From Lysobacterales bacterium (GTDB lineage Bacteria; Pseudomonadota; Gammaproteobacteria; Xanthomonadales; Xanthomonadaceae), in the NCBI GenBank assembly GCA_016718605.1, contig JADKCY010000002.1, positions 1,302,001-1,366,000 on the forward strand: a stretch of DNA of 64,000 bases. The letters run 5' to 3'. Below the pieces are notes generated by a model. That model was not told the DNA's origin, did no database searches, and saw only the letters and a program-made list of their open reading frames with translations. Position 1 is the first letter of the stretch. The number at the start of each line of letters is the position of its first letter. Positions 24,331-33,402 of the stretch are shown here, piece by piece. The translations under genes were made by a program, and so were the position numbers.

Positions 24331-26022
24331 ATGCTCTCTATCCGCAAGACACTGATCGCCGCAGCCTGTGCTGCCGCCTTCACCAGCAGCGTGTCGGCTT
24401 CGGTCGTCACGGAAGCGTTTGATGGCGCTTGGACCAATGTTGCCAGTGCCGACAACAAGGGCCTGATGGTCGACTACATTCCGTCGGCCAATCTGGTCTT
24501 CAGCGCATTTTTTACCTATGCCAATGACGGTAGTCAGATCTGGTCAGTGGTCGCAGTGCCGCTGGTAGATGGCCAGCTCGACTACACCAACGTCGACGTC
24601 TTGAAGTACACCGGCGGCCAGTTCAGTGCCATTGGCTCACCGACCCAAGCGGTCATCGCCAAAGCCAACGTCAGCTTTGCCTGCGACGCGATCACCATGG
24701 ACATCACTCCCGCCAATGGCTCGGGTGTCACCGCCGCCAACTTCGTGTTCCAACCTTCGCTGGGCCTGAAAAAATTGACCAGCGGCCAGTGCAATGAGCC
24801 GATCACCGCATGCCCGGCGGGTACGACCGCTGAAGGCAGCGACTGCGCCCTTCCCGCATCGATCGCCAATGACCTGATTCTGCCTGCAGGCAAGAAATAT
24901 CTGGTACGCGGCCAAGTATCCGTTCAATCCGGTGGCTCCCTGACGATCGCTCCAGGCGTGACTGTGCAGGGCGTCAATGAGGCCAGCCAAGCCAACTTCA
25001 TCGCCGTATTGCGCGGCGGCAAGATTTTCGCAGAAGGTACAGCTACCCAACCGATCACATTCACCGGACCAACCGCTGAAGCGGGTTCATGGGCGGGATT
25101 GGTCATTGCTGGCAACGCAACATGTAACGAAGCAACTGGCGGCCAACCCTGCCAGTTTGAAGCCGTCCCCAGCATCACCTACGGCGGCAATGATCCAGCC
25201 GACAACTCAGGTCGTCTGCGCTATGTCCGCATCATGTACGCAGGCCAAGAAGTCGCCCCAGATGAAGAACTCAATGCGTTGACCTTGATGGCCGTCGGTT
25301 CCGGCACCCAAATCGAGTATGTGCAGGTCGACAACGGACTGGATGACGGCTTCGAGTGGTTTGGTGGCTCCGTCAATGTTCGCAACGTGGTCTGTTCAAA
25401 CATGGCGGATGACTGCTTCGATATGGCGCAGGGCTACAACGGCAAGGGGCAATTCATGCTGGCCTACCAGGGTACACCTGCCAGCTTCACTTCCGATCCC
25501 CACGGCATCGAACTCGACAACACCGACCCATCATCGACGACCACGCCGATCACCCAGCCGCAGTTCTCCAACATGACGCTCGTGGGCAGCGCTGCGGTCG
25601 CAGGTGGTGAAGGCATCCGCCTGCGTCGCGGTGGCGGCGGCAACTTCACCAATCTCGTAGTCACCGGTTACGCCGACCGTTGCTTGAACCTCAATGATGC
25701 AGAAACCATGAATCTGGCCTCCGGCACGGCGCAGGGTGCGCGTCTGAGCTTCACGAACTCGTTCATGGGTGGCTGTGTCGCAGGGACCTTCGAAGACTCG
25801 GCAAGTGATCCGTACGCCATTTCAGCCTTTTACGGCGTCGGTGCTGGCAACGGCTCTGGCGACCCGCTGCTGAGCGGATTCCTCCCGACTGCAGCCTCGC
25901 CAGTCCTCTCTGGTGGCGATGCACCTGCGGACGGCTTCTTCGTCCCGACCAACTATCGCGGTGCCTTCGCCAGCCCCAGTGACAACTGGACGGCCGGTTG
26001 GACGGTTAACATCCCCAACTAA
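24331..26022 (+). CDS. secreted right-handed beta-helix protein associated with the TonB receptor
   Basis: 563 aa, ATG 24331 with AGAGG 7 nt upstream. A signal peptide (LIAAACAAAFTSSVSA) leads to a small N-terminal beta domain (about 25-150), a Cys-bearing linker (CPAGTTAEGSDC), and then a parallel beta-helix region starting at LVRGQVSVQSGGSLTIAPGV and continuing with QPITFTGP, WAGLVIAGNA, RLRYVRIMYAGQE and FTNLVVTGYADR. Similar beta-helix proteins ('..LT..v.i..GatLtI.pGt.i.g..') are often encoded next to receptors that have carboxypeptidase-like N-terminal domains. It may be exported to the cell surface, or be a ligand carrier or substrate of the receptor; that is inference. The gene ends before a strong terminator. 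Confidence 0.78.
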   Translation: MLSIRKTLIAAACAAAFTSSVSASVVTEAFDGAWTNVASADNKGLMVDYIPSANLVFSAFFTYANDGSQIWSVVAVPLVDGQLDYTNVDVLKYTGGQFSAIGSPTQAVIAKANVSFACDAITMDITPANGSGVTAANFVFQPSLGLKKLTSGQCNEPITACPAGTTAEGSDCALPASIANDLILPAGKKYLVRGQVSVQSGGSLTIAPGVTVQGVNEASQANFIAVLRGGKIFAEGTATQPITFTGPTAEAGSWAGLVIAGNATCNEATGGQPCQFEAVPSITYGGNDPADNSGRLRYVRIMYAGQEVAPDEELNALTLMAVGSGTQIEYVQVDNGLDDGFEWFGGSVNVRNVVCSNMADDCFDMAQGYNGKGQFMLAYQGTPASFTSDPHGIELDNTDPSSTTTPITQPQFSNMTLVGSAAVAGGEGIRLRRGGGGNFTNLVVTGYADRCLNLNDAETMNLASGTAQGARLSFTNSFMGGCVAGTFEDSASDPYAISAFYGVGAGNGSGDPLLSGFLPTAASPVLSGGDAPADGFFVPTNYRGAFASPSDNWTAGWTVNIPN

Positions 26023-26049
26023 TCACACGCTCTCCAACGCGTGAGGTGA

Positions 26050-26087
26050 ACAAGGCCGGTGCAGCAATGCACCGGCCTTGTGTTTTC
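26050..26087 (+). terminator. strong intrinsic terminator of the TonB2/receptor transcript
   Basis: A perfect 14-bp stem (26050-26063 with 26068-26081, arms starting ACAAGGCCGG) with a 4-nt GCAA loop is followed by GTTTT. It lies 28 bp after the beta-helix stop and 20 bp before the end of the convergent HD-domain gene, which it may also serve. Confidence 0.85.
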
Positions 26088-26106
26088 CGTAGGGGTGGAA
26101 ATGCGC

Positions 26107-27186
26107 TCAGGCCGCGCACTGCATCGCCAAGGTGGCATACAGCGCAAGCACCCGTTGCCCAGACAGACCAATGTGATCCGGCCGCAGCAACTCGCGTTCG
26201 AATCTGGCACTCAGGGCGCGAAGTCGCTTGCCGTTTTCTTCTTTGATCGCCGCAAATGCACGCTCACCCAGGTCTGAATTGAAGCGGTGCAAATCGAATA
26301 CGTAACGCGCTTGGCCACTCAACAGAAAGTCGATGCAGGACTTGCCGGATTCGACACCGCCGAGCGAGCGCCCGGCGCGCATCTCGCGCTCCTCACACAA
26401 ACGTCTTGCGCCTTCACAGAACAGCAGAAAGGCATCGCCCACATTGCCCGTATCCAAGTCGGCCGCCACACAGGCCAGCGACAGTGCACGCGCCATCAAC
26501 GGGTTGATTTCGCGGTCGGCTGCTTCACGCGCCAGCCATTCACGCAGGCGCGGTGCCAGTGCGCCGCCGCTCGACATCGGATCCGCGCTGTCGTCTTCGC
26601 CTTGATCCTCGACGGTCGCTGAGACGTTCGATTTCGCATCAAAGGTGGAGCCCGCAATCGCCATTGCCACCGCAAGGTATTGATCGGCATCCTGCGTGCG
26701 ATCAAAACCGCTCGCATCCATGATGCGAAGGGTCTCGGCAAGGCTGGCGAGCTCGTTATGACCGATCCCGCTGGGATCGACCCCCGGTTCGCGCTGATGC
26801 AGGTCGTGACCGGCCGCAAACAATTCAAGCGCCAGCGCATCTCGCAGGACGAACTGCGCAGGTTCGATGACGTCCAGTACGCGGTCCAATCGTCCGAACA
26901 GCAGCTCCAGCGCATGATCTTCATTGTGATACGCGTGGAGATCAGGGCCAAAATGACCATGTCGCAAACCCAGTCGTGCGACGCCAAGTAGTACCGCATT
27001 CTCCGTCTGCCCAAGCGCCACTTGGTCCGTACGCACGCAGTGTGCTCGCCAACTTTCATGGCGCTGCCGCAAGCGCAGCAGCACATCGGGACGCTTTTGC
27101 TTGAGCAACTCGCGCGCTGCAGCCGCATCGGGCAATGCGTGCTCGACGGCATCGGCAGCAAACTTGGCGGCAAGCTGAAAAATCAT
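26107..27186 (-). CDS. HD-domain metal-dependent phosphohydrolase-like protein
   Basis: About 359 aa from the ATG at 27186; TTG 27258 or GTG 27249 would add up to 24 residues. The metal-site pattern of an HD domain is visible: YHNEDHALELLFGRLD (first His and HD-like pair) and LELFAAGHDLHQREPG (His-Asp). Further helices follow. HD proteins hydrolyse phosphate esters or nucleotides; no nucleotide-cyclase, GGDEF or HD-GYP signature is present, so the substrate is unknown. It reads in the same direction as radC, about 100 bp downstream of it, and is closed by the shared terminator region at 26050. Confidence 0.65.
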   Translation of the reverse strand: MIFQLAAKFAADAVEHALPDAAAARELLKQKRPDVLLRLRQRHESWRAHCVRTDQVALGQTENAVLLGVARLGLRHGHFGPDLHAYHNEDHALELLFGRLDRVLDVIEPAQFVLRDALALELFAAGHDLHQREPGVDPSGIGHNELASLAETLRIMDASGFDRTQDADQYLAVAMAIAGSTFDAKSNVSATVEDQGEDDSADPMSSGGALAPRLREWLAREAADREINPLMARALSLACVAADLDTGNVGDAFLLFCEGARRLCEEREMRAGRSLGGVESGKSCIDFLLSGQARYVFDLHRFNSDLGERAFAAIKEENGKRLRALSARFERELLRPDHIGLSGQRVLALYATLAMQCAA

Positions 27187-27285
27187 CCGGCTGACCCCGC
27201 AGAGGATGCCGGAGTATATGCCGAGCGCAGGCGCAACTTTCCAGTCCACCCGGGCCAAGGCGGCAGAACCATGGCCGTGTCGGGA

Positions 27286-27960
27286 TCAGATCAGTCCGCG
27301 TGCAGCGAATGAAAGCGGTGCACCATCGCCGACGATGAAATGATCCAGAACACGCACATCGATGAGGCGCAAAGCCTCCTGCAAGCGCGTCGTGATCTGC
27401 CTGTCGGCTACGCTTGGCTCCGCCACGCCGCTCGGGTGGTTGTGGCCGAAGATCACCGCTGCGGCATTGTGCTGCAGGCAGCGCCGCACGACCTCGCGCG
27501 GGTGCACTTCGGTGCCGTCGATGGTGCCACGGAACAACTCCTCGAAAGCGATCATGCGATGTCGCGTATCCAGAAACAGGCAGGCAAATACCTCGTGCCG
27601 GTGCGCTTGCAGGCGCTGCTGGAACAAGCGGCCTGCGGCACGCTCATCGGTCAGCGCCTCGCCGCGCTGCAACTGCGTACTCAGCACGCGAGCGCCCAGT
27701 TCGAGTGCGGCCAGCAGCAAGGCGCTGCGCGCCGGACCCAGGCCGCGCTCGCGGCGAATTTCTGCAGCGGGGCGATGCAGCAATGCCGCCAGCGAACCGC
27801 GTGCCGCCAAGAGCTCGCGTGCGGTCTGCACGGCGTCCTTGCCAGCTACACCGGAGCCGAGGAATAGCGCCAGCAACTCGGCATCCGACAAATGCTGCGG
27901 ACCGCGTGCCAGAAGTTTTTCGCGCGGGCGCTCGCCCTCGGGCCAGTGACGTATCGACAT
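27286..27960 (-). CDS. radC: RadC family JAB/MPN-domain protein
   Basis: 224 aa. The N-terminal helix-hairpin-helix-like part (RPREKLLARGPQHLSDAELLALFLGSG) and the C-terminal JAMM metalloprotease-like domain are both complete. FACLFLDTRHRMI, the Glu in FRGTID...EVHPREVV, and the metal site FGHNHPSG with the following Asp (SVADRQIT) fit the family. RadC proteins were named for DNA repair but their biochemical role is still unclear. It is divergent from coaBC with about 95 bp between the starts. Confidence 0.95.
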   Translation of the reverse strand: MSIRHWPEGERPREKLLARGPQHLSDAELLALFLGSGVAGKDAVQTARELLAARGSLAALLHRPAAEIRRERGLGPARSALLLAALELGARVLSTQLQRGEALTDERAAGRLFQQRLQAHRHEVFACLFLDTRHRMIAFEELFRGTIDGTEVHPREVVRRCLQHNAAAVIFGHNHPSGVAEPSVADRQITTRLQEALRLIDVRVLDHFIVGDGAPLSFAARGLI

Positions 27961-28054
27961 GGCACAAGGGTATGCCGAGATCGCCTGCGCACCGCTCGGA
28001 GGGTCGAGTCCTTTGGGGTAAGCTAAGGCCGCATTCGCAGGTAGGAATCTTCTG

Positions 28055-29272
28055 GTGTCGTCGGCTCCCTCATCTCATCGCATTCTGCTCGGTGTCAGTG
28101 GTGGCATTGCCGCTTACAAGTCTGCGGAACTGGTTCGCTTGCTGATCAAAGCCGGGGCCGAAGTGCAGGTCGTCATGACAGAGGCGGCCCAGCACTTTGT
28201 GGGTGCCGCGACGTTTCAGGCGCTCAGTGGCAGAGCGGTTCGCACGCATCTGTGGGATCCCGCAGCCGAAGCCGCCATGGGGCACATCGAACTGGCACGC
28301 TGGGCCTCGCAGGTCGTCATTGCCCCGGCCAGCGCAGATCTGTTGGCGCGCCTCGCACAGGGTCATGCCGATGATCTGCTCGCTACGCTGTGTCTAGCCA
28401 GTGCTGCACCGTTATCGCTCGCGCCGGCCATGAACCGGCAGATGTGGGCGCATCCTGCGACGCAAGCCAATCTCGACCTGCTTCGGCAACGCGGCGCCCG
28501 AATTCTCGGACCCGCAGCTGGCGAGCAGGCCTGTGGTGAGGTTGGCGAGGGCCGCATGCTGGAACCCAGCGCTATTGCCACCGCCGTACTGACACCCAGT
28601 GTCGGTGGCGTGCTGCAAGGTCGACGTGTGCTCATCAGTGCTGGACCCACGCTGGAAGATATCGACCCGGTGCGCTTTGTCGGCAATCGCAGCTCCGGCA
28701 AGATGGGTTTCGCCATTGCTCAGGTGGCACAAGCGATGGGCGCAGAGGTGACGCTGATCGCTGGTCCGGTGGCCTTGGCGACGCCGAGCGGCGTGCAACG
28801 TGTCGATGTGCGTAGTGCGCTGCAGATGCGCGAGGCGGTCTTGCAGCATCTTGATGGTCAGCACGTCTTCATTGCCGCCGCCGCCGTCGCAGATTACCGC
28901 CCTCGTGAAGTCGCCGCGCAGAAAATCAAGAAATGTGCGGACACGCTGGAATTGCAGTTGGTCCGCAACCCCGACATCGTTGCCGAAGTCGCAGCGCGTC
29001 AGGATCGGCCGCTGGTGGTCGGTTTTGCCGCAGAAACCAATGATGTCGAGTCGCATGCCTGCGACAAGCTCGCGCGCAAGAAGCTCGACATGATCGCCGC
29101 CAACGACGTCTCGATTGCCGGACAAGGCTTTGAATCCGAGCGCAATGCGCTGAACGTTTACTGGCATGACGGTATGCTGCGTATCGCGCCCGCCCGCAAA
29201 TCCGAGGTGGCCCGACAATTGCTGACCTGCATCGCTGAACGCCTCGCCCACGCCACAGGAACCCCGTCATGA
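28055..29272 (+). CDS. coaBC: bifunctional phosphopantothenoylcysteine decarboxylase / phosphopantothenate-cysteine ligase
   Basis: 405 aa, GTG start at 28055. It carries out two consecutive steps of coenzyme A synthesis. The N-terminal CoaC half is a flavoprotein: ILLGVSGGIAAYKSAELVR, the active-site region HIELARWASQVVIAPASADL, and the substrate-clamp AMNRQMW. The C-terminal CoaB half starts near residue 185 (RRVLISAGPTLEDIDPVRFVGNRSSGKMG) and has FIAAAAVADYRPREVAAQKIKK and NDVSIAGQGFESERNAL. It is followed by dut in an ATGA overlap; coaBC-dut-algC is a conserved order in Pseudomonas and relatives. Confidence 0.96.
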   Translation: MSSAPSSHRILLGVSGGIAAYKSAELVRLLIKAGAEVQVVMTEAAQHFVGAATFQALSGRAVRTHLWDPAAEAAMGHIELARWASQVVIAPASADLLARLAQGHADDLLATLCLASAAPLSLAPAMNRQMWAHPATQANLDLLRQRGARILGPAAGEQACGEVGEGRMLEPSAIATAVLTPSVGGVLQGRRVLISAGPTLEDIDPVRFVGNRSSGKMGFAIAQVAQAMGAEVTLIAGPVALATPSGVQRVDVRSALQMREAVLQHLDGQHVFIAAAAVADYRPREVAAQKIKKCADTLELQLVRNPDIVAEVAARQDRPLVVGFAAETNDVESHACDKLARKKLDMIAANDVSIAGQGFESERNALNVYWHDGMLRIAPARKSEVARQLLTCIAERLAHATGTPS

Positions 29273-29733
29273 GCGCCGATCGGACGCTGGACATCCGCAT
29301 TCTTGACGCCCGTCTCGGCCAGGAGTTTCCGCTGCCCGCCTACGCCACTGCGGCATCCGCGGGCCTCGATTTGCGTGCCATGCTGGATGCACCGTTGACC
29401 CTGCTGCCCGGTTGCGCAGAACTGGTGCCCTCGGGTTTGGCGATCCACCTGGCGGACCCCAATCTCTGCGCCATCGTGTTGCCACGCTCCGGCTTGGGAC
29501 ACAAGCATGGCTTGGTGCTGGGCAATCTGGTCGGACTGATCGATGCCGACTATCAGGGCCCGTTGATGATCAGCCTATGGAATCGCAGCGCCGAGCCATG
29601 CACCATCGCTCCCGGTGATCGCGTTGCACAACTGGTCGTGATGCCGATTTGCCGCGTTGCATTGAATACCGTCACAGAATTCGAGACCAGCGCGCGCGGC
29701 AGCGGCGGTTTCGGCCACACTGGCCAACGCTGA
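29269..29733 (+). CDS. dut: dUTP diphosphatase
   Basis: 154-aa trimeric dUTPase that converts dUTP to dUMP, supplying dTMP synthesis and keeping uracil out of DNA. All five motifs are visible: ASAGLDLRAML, LPRSGLGHKHGLVLGN, GLIDADYQGP, PGDRVAQLVVMP, and the C-terminal P-loop-like RGSGGFGHTGQR. The start overlaps the coaBC stop, and algC follows after 19 nt. Confidence 0.97.
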   Translation: MSADRTLDIRILDARLGQEFPLPAYATAASAGLDLRAMLDAPLTLLPGCAELVPSGLAIHLADPNLCAIVLPRSGLGHKHGLVLGNLVGLIDADYQGPLMISLWNRSAEPCTIAPGDRVAQLVVMPICRVALNTVTEFETSARGSGGFGHTGQR

Positions 29734-29752
29734 GCCTGCAGGATTTACGGAC

Positions 29753-32077
29753 ATGGCGAAAAAGAAAAAGAAAGTCGCCGAGCGCGAACCGATCCAGATA
29801 CCCCCGCAACTGCTGGCATTGCAGCGCCCGCTCTTCATCGGGCTTACTGCGATCGCGTTCTTTTCCGGCCTGATCATTCTTTATCAGGCATGGCAGGCGT
29901 GGGAGAGCAATCGTGCCGGCCCGGCGCTGATCGCCTTGCGCGAGACCATCTCCGAGCAAATTCATCACGATATCGAAGAACGCAAGAAACGCCTGGCAGC
30001 AGTCGCCAACGATGCCTATCTGCGGGCAGATTTTGTGGCCGGTGCCGTGGAATCGGCTGCCGAACGCGTCAAGCGCGTCTGGTCCGATGCGCCTGCAACC
30101 AGTGTTTACAGCGCGCAGTTGGCGGAAGTCTACAAACTGGACCTGCGCCAGTTCGGCTATACCCGGTTGGAGCTGATCAACCGTGCGCGGGAATCCCAGG
30201 AGCCCGTCGCCGCCCCGATCGGTCTCGGCGCGCGCGGTAACCTCGGCGTCGCCGCATCGGTGCGCGATGCCGGCAAGGCGGTCGGTGTGGTGCTGGTCGA
30301 GTCCCCACTGAAAGCCTATCTGCAGCATGTTGAACAGGCCGATCTGCCCGGTGGATATCTCGCCCTGTCAAACGATTCGGCAATGCTTGCCGAGGCGGGC
30401 GACAACAGCTTTGCCGAGCGCGCGCAGCGCGAAGCCGTTGCCGACAGCGGGATGTACCTCAGCGTGGCCGCGCCACCGACCTACAGTTGGGTGCCCTACG
30501 CGCCGCCGGTGCAATTCTTGATGGGCTTCACCATGCTTCTGATGGCGGGCTATCTGGGTTGGGGCCTGCGCAAGGGAGACCATTTCGCGACCGTCAAGGT
30601 GCGGCGAGAAGAACCAACGTTCGCCGAGCAAATGGCTGCCCAGCCCCAATCCGAAACTGCCAAGAAGCCTGCCATGGACAAATCTGTCGCCAAGCCCACA
30701 GTGCGCATCGAGCGCAGCATTTTCCGCGCCTACGATATTCGTGGCGTTGTCGGGGTTGGCATTGATGAAGGCGTGGCGCAACTGATTGGCCAAGCAGTCG
30801 GCAGTCTGATGGCGGACAGGGGCCTGCAGGAGATCGTCATCGGCCGCGACGGGCGACTGTCGGGTCCGAGTCTTTCGGCGAGCCTGATCGAAGGGCTGCG
30901 CCTGGCCGGTCGAGATGTCATCGATATCGGTATGGTGCCCACGCCCGTGACCTATTTCGCCGCCTATCAACTGCACACTGGCTGCTGCATCTCGCTCACT
31001 GGCAGCCACAATCCGCCGGACTACAACGGCTTCAAGATCGTGGTCGGTGGCGAGACCTTGTCTGGCGCTGCGATTCAGGACCTTTATGCGCGCATCGCCG
31101 AGGGACGCTTGGTGGCAAAGGGCGGTGGCGGCCTGCAGCAACTGGACGTGCAGGACGACTATCTCTCGCGCATCGCAGGTGATATCCAGACCGAGCGCCG
31201 CATGCGCATCGTGGTCGATTGCGGCAATGGTGTCGCCGGCGAAATCGCGCCGAAGGTGTTGGGTGCGATTGGCTGCGAAGTCGAGCCGCTGTTCTGTGAA
31301 ATCGACGGCAACTTCCCCAATCACCACCCCGACCCTTCTGACCCCGAGAACCTGCACGACCTGATCCTGATGGTGCAGCGGATGAACGCCGATCTCGGCC
31401 TTGCCTTCGATGGCGATGGCGACCGACTAGGCGTCGTTACCCGCTCGGGCGAGGTGATTTTCCCTGATCGTCTGTTGATGCTGTTCGCGCAGGATGTGCT
31501 GAGCCGCAATCCGGGTGCGGCGATCATTTACGACGTCAAGTGCACCGGCCATCTGGCCGGCCACGTGCTGCGCAATGGCGGCAGTCCGATCATGTGGAAG
31601 ACAGGACACTCGCTGATCAAAGCGAAGATGCGTGAAACCGAAGCGGAACTGGCAGGTGAAATGAGTGGACACTTCTTCTTCCAGGAGCGCTGGTTCGGCT
31701 TTGATGATGGCATCTATGCCGCCGCGCGCCTGATGGAAATTCTGGCCGCCGATGAGCGCACACCCGAAGAGATTTTCGCTGAACTGCCCAAAGGTGTCTC
31801 GACTCCGGAATTGAAGGTCGTGATGGAAGAAGGCGCGCACTACGCCTTCATGGACCGTTTCCTGGCTGCCGCCAAGTTTGAAGGCGGCAAGCTGATCACC
31901 ATTGACGGTATCCGCGTCGACTGGCCGGATGGCTGGGGCTTGGTCCGCTGTTCGAACACCACGCCAAGCTTGGTCCTGCGTTTTGACGCGGACAACGAAA
32001 CCGCACTGAGTCGCATCAAAGAGGCATTTCGCGCCCAGATGCTGATGGTGGATAGCAGTTTGAAGCTGCCGTTTTGA
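29753..32077 (+). CDS. algC: phosphomannomutase/phosphoglucomutase with N-terminal membrane-anchored sensor-like extension
   Basis: 774 aa. The C-terminal part (from about 320) is a complete alpha-D-phosphohexomutase: IFRAYDIRGVVG, the phosphoserine loop SLTGSHNPPDYNGFK, the metal loop AFDGDGDRLGVV, the sugar loop GEMSGHFFF, and the phosphate-binding RCSNTTPSL. It makes Man-1-P or Glc-1-P for exopolysaccharide and LPS sugars. In front lie a Lys-rich start, a helix (FIGLTAIAFFSGLIILYQAW, about 28-47), a roughly 200-residue extracytoplasmic domain that may be a double-Cache-like fold, and a second helix (VQFLMGFTMLLMAGYLGWGL, about 258-277). The catalytic domain is thus tethered to the membrane. 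The long form also occurs in Pseudomonas algC annotations. Confidence 0.93.
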   Translation: MAKKKKKVAEREPIQIPPQLLALQRPLFIGLTAIAFFSGLIILYQAWQAWESNRAGPALIALRETISEQIHHDIEERKKRLAAVANDAYLRADFVAGAVESAAERVKRVWSDAPATSVYSAQLAEVYKLDLRQFGYTRLELINRARESQEPVAAPIGLGARGNLGVAASVRDAGKAVGVVLVESPLKAYLQHVEQADLPGGYLALSNDSAMLAEAGDNSFAERAQREAVADSGMYLSVAAPPTYSWVPYAPPVQFLMGFTMLLMAGYLGWGLRKGDHFATVKVRREEPTFAEQMAAQPQSETAKKPAMDKSVAKPTVRIERSIFRAYDIRGVVGVGIDEGVAQLIGQAVGSLMADRGLQEIVIGRDGRLSGPSLSASLIEGLRLAGRDVIDIGMVPTPVTYFAAYQLHTGCCISLTGSHNPPDYNGFKIVVGGETLSGAAIQDLYARIAEGRLVAKGGGGLQQLDVQDDYLSRIAGDIQTERRMRIVVDCGNGVAGEIAPKVLGAIGCEVEPLFCEIDGNFPNHHPDPSDPENLHDLILMVQRMNADLGLAFDGDGDRLGVVTRSGEVIFPDRLLMLFAQDVLSRNPGAAIIYDVKCTGHLAGHVLRNGGSPIMWKTGHSLIKAKMRETEAELAGEMSGHFFFQERWFGFDDGIYAAARLMEILAADERTPEEIFAELPKGVSTPELKVVMEEGAHYAFMDRFLAAAKFEGGKLITIDGIRVDWPDGWGLVRCSNTTPSLVLRFDADNETALSRIKEAFRAQMLMVDSSLKLPF

Positions 32078-32100
32078 CAGCTTGGAACTGATCGCAAACT

Positions 32101-33402
32101 TCAGCGCACCTTTAACCAGAACGAACAGCCGGGTTTGGCCCGGCTGACCAGACGAAGCTTCCACCCGTGCGTGTCGGCGAGTTGTCGTGCAATCGCCAAC
32201 CCGAGACCAGCGCCACCTGCGGCACGCTGGCGGGAAGCATCGATGCGATAGAACGGTCGGAAGACGGCGTCACGCAACTCCGCCGCAATCCCGGGACCAT
32301 TGTCACGCACGCCAATGCACAGCCCTTGCGCGCTGCTGCGAAGGACAACCTGCACCTCGCTGGCACCGTAACGGGTAGCGTTCTGGATGAGGTTGACGAG
32401 GATGCGTCGAAGCGCGGTCGATGCCAGTGCCTTCTCACCAATGTCGGCACCGATCCGCACGCCAATTGGAATCAGCGACATGGCCTGCTCCGCGTCTACC
32501 CATTCCTGCAGGGCAGTCTGCACATTGATCCGTTGTGCCTGTTCCACCTGCTGAGCGCGCGAAAGCGTCAATTGGGCGCCGATCAACAAATCCATTTCCG
32601 CAATGTCGCTTTCCAAGCGTTGTCGCATCGCGCCCGGCAGATGGTCGTCCATCATCCCGATCGCCATTTTCATGCGGCTGAGCGGCGTGCGCAGGTCATG
32701 CGATATGCCAGCAAGCAAGACCAGTTGATGTTGTCGCTGAACCGCAACTTCATCCGCCATCGCTTGCATGGCCTGGCCCAAGGTGTGCAGCTCGCGGATG
32801 GCACTATCTGGCACCTCGGTGCGCTCACCCGCAAGAACCAGTTTGTGCGTTGCCGCCTCCAAGGCCCGCACTGGCGCACTGATGTGTCGGGCCAAAAAAA
32901 AGGCGACAACGAAGGCTGTCATCAATGCCGCTATCGCGATCCCGACGACTGCTCTCGTGGGGCGCGGGGTAATCCTCTGCTTGGTAAACGAGAAGCGCAA
33001 CCAGTGCCCGGGCAAATTCAAGTCGACATTGAACTGTCCCGGCGGGTCTTCGCTTACTTGCAAGCCCTCATCGGGATTAAGCCTCCCGTGCAGGCTTTCA
33101 TGCAGCAAACTCAAATACGGGTGCCCTTGCAATGACTCGACTACTGCCGGCGTCTCCAGCGTGCTGACTTGCAGGGCGTGTTCGTCTTGCAGTTCTTCCA
33201 CAAATGCCGGCCGCGTATCCGGCGGCAACTCGGCCCAAGTGCGCGCGGACAACACCAGCAACGCTGAGAAGTCGTCTGCGGAACGTGCGGCGAGAGGGCG
33301 GAGCACGTACGCATAGCCAAGCGCAGCGGAGACGGCAAGCGCGATCAAAAGGCCCGCGCTGACTGCCAGCAGACTGCGCTGGAACAGACTGATCCGCTTC
33401 AT
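32101..33402 (-). CDS. EnvZ-like sensor histidine kinase
   Basis: 433 aa. Membrane helix 1 (LLAVSAGLLIALAVSAALGYAYV, about 10-32), a periplasmic domain of about 115 residues, helix 2 (VVGIAIAALMTAFVVAFFLA), then HAMP (ISAPVRALEAATHKL). The HisKA motif is LAGISHDLRTPLSRMKMAIG with the phospho-His, and HATPase has N-box LIQNATRYG, DNGPGI and AGLGLAIARQL. All catalytic boxes are intact. It overlaps its response regulator (ATGA), so the two form one operon. It converges on algC with 23 bp between the stops. The signal is unknown. Confidence 0.95.
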   Translation of the reverse strand: MKRISLFQRSLLAVSAGLLIALAVSAALGYAYVLRPLAARSADDFSALLVLSARTWAELPPDTRPAFVEELQDEHALQVSTLETPAVVESLQGHPYLSLLHESLHGRLNPDEGLQVSEDPPGQFNVDLNLPGHWLRFSFTKQRITPRPTRAVVGIAIAALMTAFVVAFFLARHISAPVRALEAATHKLVLAGERTEVPDSAIRELHTLGQAMQAMADEVAVQRQHQLVLLAGISHDLRTPLSRMKMAIGMMDDHLPGAMRQRLESDIAEMDLLIGAQLTLSRAQQVEQAQRINVQTALQEWVDAEQAMSLIPIGVRIGADIGEKALASTALRRILVNLIQNATRYGASEVQVVLRSSAQGLCIGVRDNGPGIAAELRDAVFRPFYRIDASRQRAAGGAGLGLAIARQLADTHGWKLRLVSRAKPGCSFWLKVR

